Below, in pieces: positions 1-9,559 of a stretch of 64,000 nt of DNA. Source of the stretch: Phycisphaerae bacterium RAS2 (GTDB lineage: Bacteria > Planctomycetota > Phycisphaerae > UBA1845 > UTPLA1); NCBI GenBank assembly GCA_007753915.1, contig CP036352.1:3659306-3723305 (forward strand), given 5' to 3'. Made by a program: the position numbers and the translations under genes. Within the stretch, counting starts at the first letter, position 1. The number at the start of each line of letters is the position of its first letter. The notes under the pieces were generated by a model. The model was not told the DNA's origin. It ran no database searches and worked only from the letters and a program-made list of their open reading frames with translations.

Positions 1-2721
1 CTGCGCGGCGAGAAGCCGGGGGAGTTTGTTCTCGACGGAAGTCTAAGCGGCTTCCCGCCCGATGCGAACAAGACGTTTGCATGGAAGGTGGAGAAATCAG
101 CCGGCGGCGAGTTGCCGGTGAAAAACGCGGACGACTCGACGGCCCGTGTGACCGTTGCAACGCCCGGCGGGTATCGCATCCGGCTCACGGTCGGCGGCGA
201 CGATGCAGCGGCGTTCGCTTCGGCCGTGCGAACGTGGGAAGTTCGCCCGGAAGAATTGGACGCACGGCTGCCCGCGACGGAGTTTCGCTGGTCGCCGAGC
301 GGATCGTGGACGAAGAAATCGCTGCCGATCGAGCGGGTCGACGTCGTGGGCGATTTCAACGGCTGGCGGCCCGGCGCGACGCCGATGTACGCAACAACGC
401 CGGCCGGGCCGTTCGCAGCGCGCCTCGCGATGGAGGACGGGCTTCATCAATACAAGTTTCTTGTTAACGGGGTGGACTTCGTCGAGGACCCGTCGGCCGA
501 CACACGCTACCGCGTGCCCGACCGCAACGGCGGGTTCAACAGCGGCCTGCTCGTCGGGCCGGACGCCGCGCAGCTCGGCCCGGCCAGGCCCGACGCGATC
601 GCCGCGGCCGCCGTTCAGCACGATCTTCGCCGGGCGAAGTACCTTTCGCCGATCAGCGACGACGTGATTCGTCTCGGGGTGCGCACGCTGGCAGACGACG
701 TGCAGGCGGTCGACGTGCTCGCGCCGGGGGATTCGTCGGACGGCAACGCCGTCGGCACGCTGTCCGCCATCCCGATGCAGCGCGGCGCGGCGCTGCACGG
801 ATTTGAAACGTGGAGCTGTCAATTGACCGCGCCGCGGCGCAGCCTTAAATACGCCTTCCGCCTGCGCGACGGCAGCGCGACGCGCACGCTGGATGCAACG
901 GGGATACATGAATCGCCGACGGTGAAGCGCTATTTCGAGCCGGACCTTTCCATGAGTTTCAAAACGCCCGACTGGGCCAAGCAGGTCGTGTGGTACCAGA
1001 TCTTCCCCGAGCGGTTTCGCAACGGCGACCCGTCGAACGATCCACCGTCGACCGTGCCGTGGACGCATAACTGGTTCAAACCGTACAAGCCGCGCGGCGG
1101 GAAGGGCTACACCGAGCACGGAACGCTGGAGGATTTCATTTACGACCGGCGCTACGGCGGGGACATGCAGGGCGTGCGAGAGAAGCTGGGCTACCTTCGC
1201 TCGCTGGGCATCACGGCGATTTACTTCAACCCGGTGTTCCAGGCTCAATCGCTGCACAAATACGACGCGAGTGACTTCCGGCACATCGACGATTTCTTCG
1301 GCGTGAAGGACAGCCTGAAGGACGTGCGCGGCGAGACGATCGACCCGGCGACGTGGCAATGGTCGAAGACGGATCTGATTTTCCTGGAATTCCTCGCCGA
1401 GGCGCACCGCATGGGCTTCAAGGTGATTCTCGACGGCGTGTTCAATCACGTCGGGCGCGAGTTCTGGGCGTTTCAGGACTTGCTCAAGCACGGCAAGGAT
1501 TCGCGCTACGCCGGGTGGTTCGACATCAAGAGCTTCAAGCCGTTTCACTACCAGGCGTGGGACGGCGACGACGGTTCGCTGCCGCGGTTGAAGCACGACG
1601 ACGCGCTGGGCCTGGCGAAGGAAGTGCGCGAGCATCTGTTCGCGGTGACGCGGCGATGGATGGACCCCAACGGCGACGGCGATCCGTCCGACGGCATCGA
1701 CGGCTGGCGGCTGGATGTGGCCAGCGACATCAACGTGAACTTCTGGAAGGACTGGCGCACGCTGGTGAAGTCGATCAACCCCGATGCCTACATCGTGGCG
1801 GAGCTTTGGCAGGAGTCGCGCGAGTGGCTGGACGGGCGCAGCTTCGACGCGGTGATGAACTACCCCTTCGCGCGAAGCTGCCAGCGGTTTTTCGTGAACA
1901 ACGGCAAGCGCATCACGGCGAGCGAGTTCGACCGGCAGCTCAAGGAGATGCAGGGTTGGTACGCGCCGCAGGTGAATTACGTGCTGCAAAACCTGTTCGA
2001 CAGCCACGACACCGACCGCGTCGCGTCAATGTTCATGAATCCCGATCTGGAATACGACCAGGCGAATCGACTGCAGGACAACGGGCCGAACTACAACCCG
2101 GCCAAGCCGACGCCGGATTGCTACAAGCGACTTAAACTGCTCGTGACGTTTCAGATGACGGCGCTGGGCGCGCCGATGGTGTATTACGGCGACGAGGCCG
2201 GCATGTACGGCGCGGACGACCCGAGCTGCCGCAAGCCGATGTTGTGGGACGACCTGCCGCCCAATGACGACAAGGACGAACGCATTGAGGCCGACGTTCT
2301 CGAGCATTACCGGTGGATGATCGCGATTCGGAACACGTGCCCGGCGCTGCACCTCGGCACGATGGAGACGTTGCGGATTGACGATGAGAAAGGCTTGTAC
2401 GCCTTCTCGCGCACGCTGGGAAGCGAGCGCGTCGTGGTCGTCATCAACAACAGCGACCACCGCCATCGATTGGACATCGCCGTGCCCTGGGCCGACGGCA
2501 CGCACGTGATTCGTCTTGACGATCGCAAGGCCTGCGAGCGTGTCGAACCCGGACCCGAGCAGCCCGCGGCGCGTCCGCGGATCGTGGAACGCAAGATCGA
2601 GGGCAAACCGGGCACGCACCATGCAGGGATGGCGCGCGTGGAGGGCGGCCATCTGCGCGGCCTCGTGCTGGAACCGTTCACCGGCGCAGTGTTCACGGCG
2701 CGGACGGCAGCCGGCGAATGA
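1..2721 (+). CDS. GH13 alpha-amylase/neopullulanase-type alpha-glucan hydrolase, 5' end outside window
   Basis: The reading frame is open to base 1, so the true start lies upstream; a GTG at 88 is only an internal codon. About 906 residues are visible. Residues ~1-75 look like the end of an Ig/PKD-like domain. Residues ~95-185 form a CBM48/E-set-like module (GDFNGWRPGATPMY, HQYKFLVNG). The (beta/alpha)8 GH13 domain runs from ~330. Its nucleophile is D572 in GWRLDVA, acid/base E601 in VAELWQE and third acid D670 in FDSHDTDR; the ILDGVFNHVG region I motif is also present. The family hydrolyses alpha-1,4 (sometimes alpha-1,6) glucans or cyclodextrins. The downstream sugar permeases and GH31 enzyme support maltodextrin use. 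Exact substrate is unknown. Confidence 0.93.
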   Translation: MRGEKPGEFVLDGSLSGFPPDANKTFAWKVEKSAGGELPVKNADDSTARVTVATPGGYRIRLTVGGDDAAAFASAVRTWEVRPEELDARLPATEFRWSPSGSWTKKSLPIERVDVVGDFNGWRPGATPMYATTPAGPFAARLAMEDGLHQYKFLVNGVDFVEDPSADTRYRVPDRNGGFNSGLLVGPDAAQLGPARPDAIAAAAVQHDLRRAKYLSPISDDVIRLGVRTLADDVQAVDVLAPGDSSDGNAVGTLSAIPMQRGAALHGFETWSCQLTAPRRSLKYAFRLRDGSATRTLDATGIHESPTVKRYFEPDLSMSFKTPDWAKQVVWYQIFPERFRNGDPSNDPPSTVPWTHNWFKPYKPRGGKGYTEHGTLEDFIYDRRYGGDMQGVREKLGYLRSLGITAIYFNPVFQAQSLHKYDASDFRHIDDFFGVKDSLKDVRGETIDPATWQWSKTDLIFLEFLAEAHRMGFKVILDGVFNHVGREFWAFQDLLKHGKDSRYAGWFDIKSFKPFHYQAWDGDDGSLPRLKHDDALGLAKEVREHLFAVTRRWMDPNGDGDPSDGIDGWRLDVASDINVNFWKDWRTLVKSINPDAYIVAELWQESREWLDGRSFDAVMNYPFARSCQRFFVNNGKRITASEFDRQLKEMQGWYAPQVNYVLQNLFDSHDTDRVASMFMNPDLEYDQANRLQDNGPNYNPAKPTPDCYKRLKLLVTFQMTALGAPMVYYGDEAGMYGADDPSCRKPMLWDDLPPNDDKDERIEADVLEHYRWMIAIRNTCPALHLGTMETLRIDDEKGLYAFSRTLGSERVVVVINNSDHRHRLDIAVPWADGTHVIRLDDRKACERVEPGPEQPAARPRIVERKIEGKPGTHHAGMARVEGGHLRGLVLEPFTGAVFTARTAAGE

Positions 2722-2737
2722 GAAGCGTGGCGCGGTA

Positions 2738-5107
2738 ATGGAACCAATCGCACGATGGGCGCGGTGGATCACGGCGGCGACGGCGGCGGCCATGCTGGTC
2801 GGCTCGTTCGGCTGGATGGGCTGGCGGCGGTTAAGCGTCGCGCGGGCGAAGGACGATCGCATCGCGATCAAGGTTCTGCATTGGGGTGAAAAGACGGAAG
2901 ACGACATCGTTCGCCGGCTCGTGGCGGATTTTGAGTCACAACCCGAAAACGCCGGCATCCGCATCGAGCGCATCAATCTCGGCCAGGCGGCGGCGGTGCG
3001 CACCAAGTTGCAGACCATGTTCGCCGCGGGCGAGCCGCCCGATGTGTTCTACCTCGGCCTGGAGAACGTGTCCGACCTTGCGATCAAGCACGCGCTGGTC
3101 GACATGGAAGAACTGATCGAGACCGATCGCGCCGTTGGGCGCGAGACGGTGGACCTTGACGCTTTTTTTCCATCCGTCGTGCGCTGCTTTCGCGTGAACG
3201 AACAGACCGGCGCAGTCGGCGACGGCAAGCTCGTCGGCCTGCCGAAGGACTTCACCACCGTCGGGTTTTATTACAACCGCGATCTGTTCCGCCGCGCGGG
3301 CGTCACCGAGCCGCCGGCGACGGGCTGGACGTGGGAGCAGTTCCACGCGGCGGCGAAGAAGATCGGCGAATTGCCCGATTGCTACGGCGCGGATTTTGTC
3401 TCGTGGGAGCAGATGGTGCGCATTTATCTCTGGACCCACGGGCACGATTTCACGTCGCCCGGCTGGGCCGCGCCGTACTCGTTCAACCATCCTGAACTTC
3501 AGGCGGCAGTCCAACAATTGCAGGACTGGTTCAACGACGGCCGCACGCTGCTCTCTGCCAAGACGCAAATGGAGACGCTTCAGGACCCGTTCCTCGCGGG
3601 CAACGTCGGCATGGCTGGGCCATTCGGCCGGTGGAAGGTGCCGGCGTATCGGCAGATTCGCGGATTTGATTGGGACCTCGCGCCGCTCCCGCATGTGCCG
3701 GGCAAGCCGGAGCGCAACGGCGTCTTCACGGTTGCGTGGGGGATTTCCAGCGCGACGAAGCACAAGGATGAATCGTGGCGATTCGTGAAGTACCTGATGA
3801 GCCGCCGCGGGCAGGAACTGATGACGCAGGCGGGGCTGGCTGTGTCGGTGTTGCGCGATGTCGCCGAAGACGCGCTGAAGAGCGAAGGGCCGACGCGCCC
3901 GCGCAACGCGCGCCTGTTTCTCGACGCGGCGGAGCACGCGCTGCCGACCGACTTCCCCGTTATTCCGCAGTTTCAACAGTTGCTGCGCGTGCGGCTGGAG
4001 GAGATTTTCAAGATCGGCCGGCCGGTGAAGCCGACGCTCGCGCGGCTCGATGCCGAGTGGCATGCCCTGGAAAAACAGTATGAAGTCGGTGGTGGTGGTC
4101 GCCTGATGCCCTGGGGGCGATTGATTTCCATCTGGGCGTGGCCGTTCGGCGCGATGCTTGTGGCCGGTGCGATCCTCTGGCGGCGCGGTCGGCCGCGCGG
4201 GGGCGAACTGCGCGAGGAGCGCGCCGGGTTGCTGATGATGTCGCCGTGGGTGATCGGGTTCATGGCCTTCACGGCGTTTCCAATCTTGTTGTCCGCGGCG
4301 CTGGCGTTCACGCGCTGGAGCTCACTGACGACGCTGGATCAGGCGGAGTTCATCGGCTGGGAGAATTTCCTCAATCTCTGGCGCGACGACGCGACCTTCG
4401 GCATCGCCCTGCGCAAGACAGCGTGGTACGCGCTGCTGGCCGTGCCGAGCAGCCAGATCGTGGCGCTGGCGGCGGCGATGCTGCTGAATCGCGAGCACTG
4501 GTCGGTCGGGATCTTTCGATCGATCTGGTATCTGCCGGGCGTGTTGGCGGGCGTGGGAATGGCGGTGATGTGGAAATGGGTGTTCCACCATGAGCACGGG
4601 TTGCTCAAATCGCTGCTGGACCCGGCGCTGCCGGGCGGCATGGCGACGCCCGCCTTTTTTGAGAAAGACGCCGAGGCGTGGGGCGTGCCGGTCTTTGCGC
4701 TGATCAATCTGTGGGGCATCGGCGGCACGATGATGATCTACCTCGCCGGGTTGAAGGGAATCCCGAAAGACCTGTACGAGGCCGCGTCGATCGACGGCGC
4801 GCTGGGCTGGCGGCGGTTTCGGCATGTGACGCTGCCGATGCTTAGCCCGGTGATTTTCTTCAACGGGATCATGGCAATCATCGCGTCGTTTCAGGTGTTC
4901 ACGCAGGCGCACGTCATGACCGGCGGCGGCCCCGCCGATGCGACGCGATTCTACGTCGTTTATCTGTACAACCAGGCGTTTGATTTTCACGAGATGGGTT
5001 ACGCGTCGGCGATGGCGTGGCTGCTGCTGCTCATCGTGCTGGTGCTGACGTTTGCCATGATGTGGGGCACGAAGCGCTTCGTTCACTACGAGGGGCTGAA
5101 AGCATGA
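2738..5107 (+). CDS. Fused ABC solute-binding protein and MalF-type sugar permease
   Basis: A 789-residue ORF starting at ATG 2738, 16 bp after the GH13 stop. Residues ~10-30 form one N-terminal membrane segment. Residues ~40-445 are a family 1 extracellular solute-binding protein (KVLHWGEKTEDDIV, AAGEPPDVFYLGLENVSDLA). From Met457 onwards it is a six-helix binding-protein-dependent permease with an EAA loop (EAASIDGALGWRRFRHVTLP). These are normally two proteins, MalE and MalF. Here no stop separates them, so the binding domain would be tethered to its own channel. It overlaps the MalG-type gene by ATGA, implying translational coupling. No ATPase subunit is encoded nearby. A separate internal start at Met457 (base 4106) cannot be excluded. 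Confidence 0.9.
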   Translation: MEPIARWARWITAATAAAMLVGSFGWMGWRRLSVARAKDDRIAIKVLHWGEKTEDDIVRRLVADFESQPENAGIRIERINLGQAAAVRTKLQTMFAAGEPPDVFYLGLENVSDLAIKHALVDMEELIETDRAVGRETVDLDAFFPSVVRCFRVNEQTGAVGDGKLVGLPKDFTTVGFYYNRDLFRRAGVTEPPATGWTWEQFHAAAKKIGELPDCYGADFVSWEQMVRIYLWTHGHDFTSPGWAAPYSFNHPELQAAVQQLQDWFNDGRTLLSAKTQMETLQDPFLAGNVGMAGPFGRWKVPAYRQIRGFDWDLAPLPHVPGKPERNGVFTVAWGISSATKHKDESWRFVKYLMSRRGQELMTQAGLAVSVLRDVAEDALKSEGPTRPRNARLFLDAAEHALPTDFPVIPQFQQLLRVRLEEIFKIGRPVKPTLARLDAEWHALEKQYEVGGGGRLMPWGRLISIWAWPFGAMLVAGAILWRRGRPRGGELREERAGLLMMSPWVIGFMAFTAFPILLSAALAFTRWSSLTTLDQAEFIGWENFLNLWRDDATFGIALRKTAWYALLAVPSSQIVALAAAMLLNREHWSVGIFRSIWYLPGVLAGVGMAVMWKWVFHHEHGLLKSLLDPALPGGMATPAFFEKDAEAWGVPVFALINLWGIGGTMMIYLAGLKGIPKDLYEAASIDGALGWRRFRHVTLPMLSPVIFFNGIMAIIASFQVFTQAHVMTGGGPADATRFYVVYLYNQAFDFHEMGYASAMAWLLLLIVLVLTFAMMWGTKRFVHYEGLKA

Positions 5108-5964
5108 TGAAGCGCTGGTCAAACATCTTCGCGCTGGCGTTGCTGCTCGTCGGCAGCGTCGTCATGCTTTTCCCATTCTGGTGGATGCTGGTGACGAGCC
5201 TGTCGCGCGCGGAGGACGCCGGCGCGTCGGCGTCGGTCAGCGGGTTTCGCTGGTGGCCGAGCGATCCGCAGTGGAGCAATTATCCCAGCGCGCTGTCACG
5301 CATGGGCAGCAAACCGTGGTACGGATTCCTCGACGCCTTGAGCAACACGGTGGTCGTGACGTCATTGAGCGTCGTCGGGCAGGTGCTCTCGTGCAGCCTC
5401 GTGGGCTACGCGCTGGCGCGCGTGCGGTTTCGCGGGCGCGGCGCGATGTTCCTCGTCATGATCGCCACGATGATGCTGCCGGCGCAGGTGACCATGATCC
5501 CGCTGTTCATTCTTTTCCGCTGGTTCGGCTGGGTCGATACGATCCTGCCGCTGGTCGTGCCGACGTTCTTCGGCACGGCGTATTTCATCTTCATGTTCCG
5601 TCAGTTCTTCGCGCAGATTCCCGAGGCGCTGCTGGAGGCCGCGCGAATCGACGGCTGCGGGCACCTGCGCATCTGGTGGCAGATCATGTTGCCGCTGTGC
5701 AAGCCGGTGATGGCCATCACGGCGATCTTCACGTTCATCGGCGTGTGGAATGATTTCCTCGGTCCGCTGATTTACCTGCAGAGCGAGGACCGCATGACGC
5801 TGGCCGTCGCCCTGAACTCGTTTCAGAATCAGTATGGCGATTTTCGCGAGGCGCATTTCATGATGGCGGCGAGCATCGTGACGATGGTGCCGTGCATCGT
5901 GTTGTTCTTTGTGGCGCAGCGGCAGTTTGTCTCGGGGCTGATCATGGGCGGGGTGAAGGAGTGA
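5104..5964 (+). CDS. MalG-type ABC sugar transporter permease
   Basis: A 286-residue inner-membrane permease, the partner of the preceding fused SBP-permease. Its ATG overlaps the stop of that gene by four bases. About six transmembrane segments are visible, beginning at residues ~8-28. The EAA cytoplasmic loop that contacts the ATPase is ALLEAARIDGCGHLRIWWQI. Family knowledge: MalG-type subunits import di- or oligosaccharides with MalF, a binding protein and a MsmK/MalK ATPase. The GH13 and GH31 neighbours point to malto-oligosaccharides. Confidence in the fold is high; substrate is inferred from context. Confidence 0.93.
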   Translation: MMKRWSNIFALALLLVGSVVMLFPFWWMLVTSLSRAEDAGASASVSGFRWWPSDPQWSNYPSALSRMGSKPWYGFLDALSNTVVVTSLSVVGQVLSCSLVGYALARVRFRGRGAMFLVMIATMMLPAQVTMIPLFILFRWFGWVDTILPLVVPTFFGTAYFIFMFRQFFAQIPEALLEAARIDGCGHLRIWWQIMLPLCKPVMAITAIFTFIGVWNDFLGPLIYLQSEDRMTLAVALNSFQNQYGDFREAHFMMAASIVTMVPCIVLFFVAQRQFVSGLIMGGVKE

Positions 5965-6144
5965 CGCGCCGAGTTGAAATCGCTCGGCTCGCCCGCAGCC
6001 ATCGTGCGACCCCGGTTTGCGCGGCATGCGGTTTGACCGTCGGGAATCGCGCCGGTACATTGCGCGGCCGTTTCCAATCGTGAGAGACCAGTTCGCGCGG
6101 TGGGCCGGCAGGCTCGCCGCGTTGCGTTTACGGGGAAAGTGGGA

Positions 6145-8595
6145 ATGACTTCAGTTCGATACGGCGGCGTCCCGGCGGCGATCACGGTGCGCGAGCGCAG
6201 CGGCTGGCAATCGCTGGGCAACATCAGCGCGCACCGCACCGAGGACGACGCGCTGATCATCGAGTGCGGCGAGGCGCGCGTGCGCTTGAGCGTCGAGCGC
6301 GAGGACATGATCCGCGTGCGGCTCGCCCCGCGCGGAAAGTTCCGCCGCGATTTTTCCTGGGCCGTGCAGCCCGACGCCGTGACGCGCGTGCCCTTCGGCC
6401 TCGAGGAGCACGACGAACACCTCGAAATGGTGACGGACCAGCTTCGCGTGCGCATCGCGCGGCGGCCGTGTCGCATCTCGTTCCACACGAACGAGGGCGA
6501 TCTCATCGCCGCGGACGACGCGAGCAAGGGCATGGCCTGGGACGGACCGGAGATACGCTGCTGGAAATCGCTGGCGGGCGAGGATCATTTCTTCGGCCTC
6601 GGCGAGAAAGGCCCGCCGCTCGACAAGCGCAACGGCGCGATCGTGAACTGGAATCACGACGCCGCCGAGCACGAGCCGTACACCGATCCCCTCTACCAGA
6701 CGCATCCGTTTGTGATCGTCCTGTCGCGCGGCCAGGCGCACGGGCTGTTCTTCGACAACACGCATCGTTCGTTCTTCGACCTCGGCAAGACGTCGCGCAC
6801 GGCGTGGTCGTTCGGGGCGGATGGCGGCGAGCTGGATTACTACTTCATCCCCGGGCCGACGCCGGGCGAAGTCGTGCGGCGCTACGGGCGGCTAGTCGGC
6901 ACAACGCCGCTGCCGCCGATGTGGGCGCTGGGCTACCAGCAGTGCCGCTGGAGTTACGAATCGGCCAAGCGGGCGCAGCGCATCGCGAAGGAGTTCCGCA
7001 GCCGGAAAATCCCCTGCGACACCATCTACCTCGACATTGACTACATGGACGGGTTTCGCTGCTTCACGTGGGACCCGAAGCGCTTCGCCAAGCCGTCGAC
7101 GCTGCTGACGAGCCTGGCGCGACAGGGTTTCAAGACAGTCGTCATCATTGATCCGGGCATCAAGGCCGAGCGAGGGTATTCCGTCTTCGAGAGCGGCGCG
7201 GCGGGCGATCATTTCTGCCGCGACGCCGACGGGCACGTCTATGTCGGCAAGGTCTGGCCCGGCGAGAGCGTCTATCCCGACTACACGCGCGAATCGACGC
7301 GCCACTGGTGGGGCGATCTGTACAAGAAGCTGATCGCCGACGGGGTCACCGGTTTCTGGAACGACATGAACGAGCCGGCCGACTTCACGCACGGCGACGG
7401 CACGATCCCGCTCACCGTCCGTTTCGACAACGATGGCGAGCCGACCGACCACCGCGAGGCGCACAACGTTTACGGCATGCAGATGGCCCGCGCCACTTTT
7501 GAAGGCATGCAGAAACTGCGACGCGGCGAACGGCCGTTCGTGCTGACGCGCGCGGGCTACGCCGGCGTGCAGCGCTACGCGGCCGTGTGGACCGGTGACA
7601 ACGCCTCGACCTGGGACCACCTGCGGATGAGCCTTCCGATGCTGTTGTCGATGAGTGTCTCGGGCGTGGCATTCTGCGGAGCCGATGTCGGCGGGTTCCG
7701 GGCGTATCCCTCGCCGGAGCTGTACACGCGCTGGCTGCAACTGGGCATCTTCTACCCGCTTTGCCGCACGCACACGGCCGGCGGCGCCGAGCAGGACCCG
7801 TGGTCCTTTGGCAAGCGGCACGAGCGAATCAATCGCTCCGTGATTGAGCTGCGCTACGCGATGCTGCCGTACCTGTACTCCGAGATGCAGTACACGACCA
7901 AGTCCGGCGCGCCGCTGTTGCGTCCGGTCTTTCTCGACAATCCCGAGATGAAGGACGTGCACAAACTCGAACACGAGTTTCTCTTCGGTCGGCAGTTGTA
8001 CGTCGCACCGGTCGTGCACGAGGGCGCGAAGGAGCGGAAGTTCCGCCTGCCGCCGGGCGAGTGGTACGGTTTCGACGACGGCGCCCGGCGCACCGGCGAC
8101 GCGGAACACAAGATCGCCGTCGATATCGAAAAGATTCCGATGTTCGCCCGCGCCGGCGCGGTCATCCCGATGCGCCGCCCGGTGCAGTTCGTCGATGACA
8201 AGCCGCTGAACGAGTTGATCCTGTCGGTCTATCCCGGGCGCGGCCGCGGCTGTTTCTACAACGATGACGGCCGCACGTACGACTATCAGAAGGGCCGTTT
8301 CCTGTTGGATGAGTACGAGACGTCCACCGAGCAGGATGTGACCGTGTTGAAGCTCGCGCGGCGCACCGGCCGCGACACGTTCGCGCCGAAAGTCTATTTA
8401 GTGAAATTTAACGGCGTGCTGAAGCCGCCTGCGGTGGTGGAACTGACCGGCCGCAAGCTCGCCGAGTGCAAAGACGCCCGACGGTTCGAGCGCGCGGGGG
8501 ACACCTGGCGATACGACAAAAAATCGCGCGTGCTGTGGGTGCGTCTAAAGCGCTTCACCGCGGGCGACGCGCTGGCAGTGATCCGTAAGGCCTGA
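6145..8595 (+). CDS. GH31 alpha-glucosidase
   Basis: An 816-residue family 31 glycoside hydrolase. ATG 6145 is preferred over the GTG at 6100 because a GGGGAAAG stretch precedes it. The N-terminal beta-sandwich is followed by the catalytic barrel: entry motif CDTIYLDIDYMDGFRCFTWD, nucleophile D407 in GFWNDMNEPADF, acid/base D485 in WTGDNASTW. A C-terminal beta domain follows. The family releases glucose from non-reducing ends of alpha-glucans. No signal peptide is evident, so it probably acts in the cytoplasm on imported oligosaccharides. It completes the hydrolase-transporter cluster, although a 180-bp gap separates it from the permease genes. Confidence 0.94.
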   Translation: MTSVRYGGVPAAITVRERSGWQSLGNISAHRTEDDALIIECGEARVRLSVEREDMIRVRLAPRGKFRRDFSWAVQPDAVTRVPFGLEEHDEHLEMVTDQLRVRIARRPCRISFHTNEGDLIAADDASKGMAWDGPEIRCWKSLAGEDHFFGLGEKGPPLDKRNGAIVNWNHDAAEHEPYTDPLYQTHPFVIVLSRGQAHGLFFDNTHRSFFDLGKTSRTAWSFGADGGELDYYFIPGPTPGEVVRRYGRLVGTTPLPPMWALGYQQCRWSYESAKRAQRIAKEFRSRKIPCDTIYLDIDYMDGFRCFTWDPKRFAKPSTLLTSLARQGFKTVVIIDPGIKAERGYSVFESGAAGDHFCRDADGHVYVGKVWPGESVYPDYTRESTRHWWGDLYKKLIADGVTGFWNDMNEPADFTHGDGTIPLTVRFDNDGEPTDHREAHNVYGMQMARATFEGMQKLRRGERPFVLTRAGYAGVQRYAAVWTGDNASTWDHLRMSLPMLLSMSVSGVAFCGADVGGFRAYPSPELYTRWLQLGIFYPLCRTHTAGGAEQDPWSFGKRHERINRSVIELRYAMLPYLYSEMQYTTKSGAPLLRPVFLDNPEMKDVHKLEHEFLFGRQLYVAPVVHEGAKERKFRLPPGEWYGFDDGARRTGDAEHKIAVDIEKIPMFARAGAVIPMRRPVQFVDDKPLNELILSVYPGRGRGCFYNDDGRTYDYQKGRFLLDEYETSTEQDVTVLKLARRTGRDTFAPKVYLVKFNGVLKPPAVVELTGRKLAECKDARRFERAGDTWRYDKKSRVLWVRLKRFTAGDALAVIRKA

Positions 8596-8637
8596 CCACG
8601 TCCTTCGTAGACGCACCAAGCCATCTATCGCGCGCCA

Positions 8638-8764
8638 TCATCCGAGCCGCGACCGTAAGGGAGCGCCGCGCGGCGCTCTGATTTGGGCTCAGCTCCAAAC
8701 CTCAACGGCCGCTCCTATTTACTGCGTTACTCGGTGATCCCTGACGGTCGCGGCTCGGATTCAT
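8638..8764. repeat. Dispersed element with ~23-bp inverted ends, copy 1
   Basis: The left end reads TCATCCGAGCCGCGACCGTA (8638-8657). The right end carries its near-exact reverse complement (ACGGTCGCGGCTCGGATTCA, 8744-8763). A GC-rich imperfect palindrome follows the left arm. Copy 2, with the same ends, lies at 28792-28919. Together with the palindrome at 8781-8803 it fills the gene-free stretch 8596-8920. No transposase is present, so it is a non-autonomous repeat of unknown mobility. Confidence 0.75.
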
Positions 8765-8780
8765 ACAGTACCGTAGTATC

Positions 8781-8803
8781 GTAGGGTGCGTCCTCGACGC
8801 ACC
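8781..8803 (-). repeat. GGTGCGTC palindrome, copy 1
   Basis: A short stem-loop repeat whose core is GTGCGTC, a 3-4 nt loop, GACGCAC, flanked by CCTAC on one side. The same 23-bp sequence occurs on the other strand at 19975, 54489 and 57218. A degraded half-copy lies near 8604-8622. Intergenic, function unknown. Confidence 0.8.
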
Positions 8804-8920
8804 AAGCCGTCGGCCTCTCGGGCGTTCATTCCCCCAATTCGCTTATGGTATGATGTTTGCGGCGGGGTCCGATCGACGATCTCCGCGGCGGTTGCCATTC
8901 GGCTACATCAGGAGCATGTC

Positions 8921-9454
8921 ATGTTGCAGGAGCAAGCCATGTCGAGGGAAGAGTTCATGAAGCAGCAGTACCTGACGCTTCGGGATGAGATTCGCACGAG
9001 CAAGGCGAGGATCTTCGCTTTGCTGGTGATCGGCACGCTGCTGATCCCGGCGGTGGGGTATTTCGCTCGCGAGTCGGTCGGGATGTTCGCCTCGGCGTCG
9101 ATGCCGTTCGTGATCATCATCATGATGATCGCGTTTTTGATGGAGCAGAACAGCATCATCCGCGCGGGGCGCTACCTGAAGCTGCACGTCGAGCCGCACA
9201 TCGAGGGCGTCGTCACGTGGGAGGAATGGCTGGAGAGCAATCACCGGCTGCGCGACACCGATCGATATTTCTTCGGCAGTTTTCTGCTGGTGTTCTTCCT
9301 GTTCTACGCGATCGGCGCGGGAGCAGCCGTGCAGGGGCTGGCCGAGCAATGGCCCGAACATTACTGGTACGGCGCGGCGGCCTACGGCGTCGGCGGATTG
9401 TGGTTTGTGATCGTGCTGATCGGCCACTGGCATTCTTGCACGTCGACGAAGTAA
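8921..9454 (+). CDS. Small four-helix membrane protein, function unknown
   Basis: A 177-residue protein. The start at ATG 8921 is set by AGGAG at 8910-8914, spacing 6. A charged N-terminal ~30 residues (AMSREEFMKQQY) precedes four hydrophobic segments: ~33-52, ~57-80, ~110-132 and ~148-170. Between helices 2 and 3 is an amphipathic region with WEEWLESNHRLRDTDRYF. I recognise no family. It stands alone between two repeat-rich gaps with no obvious operon partner. Confidence 0.8.
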   Translation: MLQEQAMSREEFMKQQYLTLRDEIRTSKARIFALLVIGTLLIPAVGYFARESVGMFASASMPFVIIIMMIAFLMEQNSIIRAGRYLKLHVEPHIEGVVTWEEWLESNHRLRDTDRYFFGSFLLVFFLFYAIGAGAAVQGLAEQWPEHYWYGAAAYGVGGLWFVIVLIGHWHSCTSTK

Positions 9455-9559
9455 TTGATCGAACGCGGCACGGCGGCGGGGTCCGTATCCGGTTTGAAAC
9501 AGGATCGACCCCCACCTCAACCGTTTCCCTGGAAGGGAGAGGGTGGATGAGTCCGCTGC

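Noticed and set aside
97-2007. A 636-codon minus-strand open frame opposite the GH13 gene
   Set aside because: Its product is Arg/His/Val-rich with no domain, and the plus strand encodes all GH13 catalytic motifs. It is a high-GC antisense shadow.
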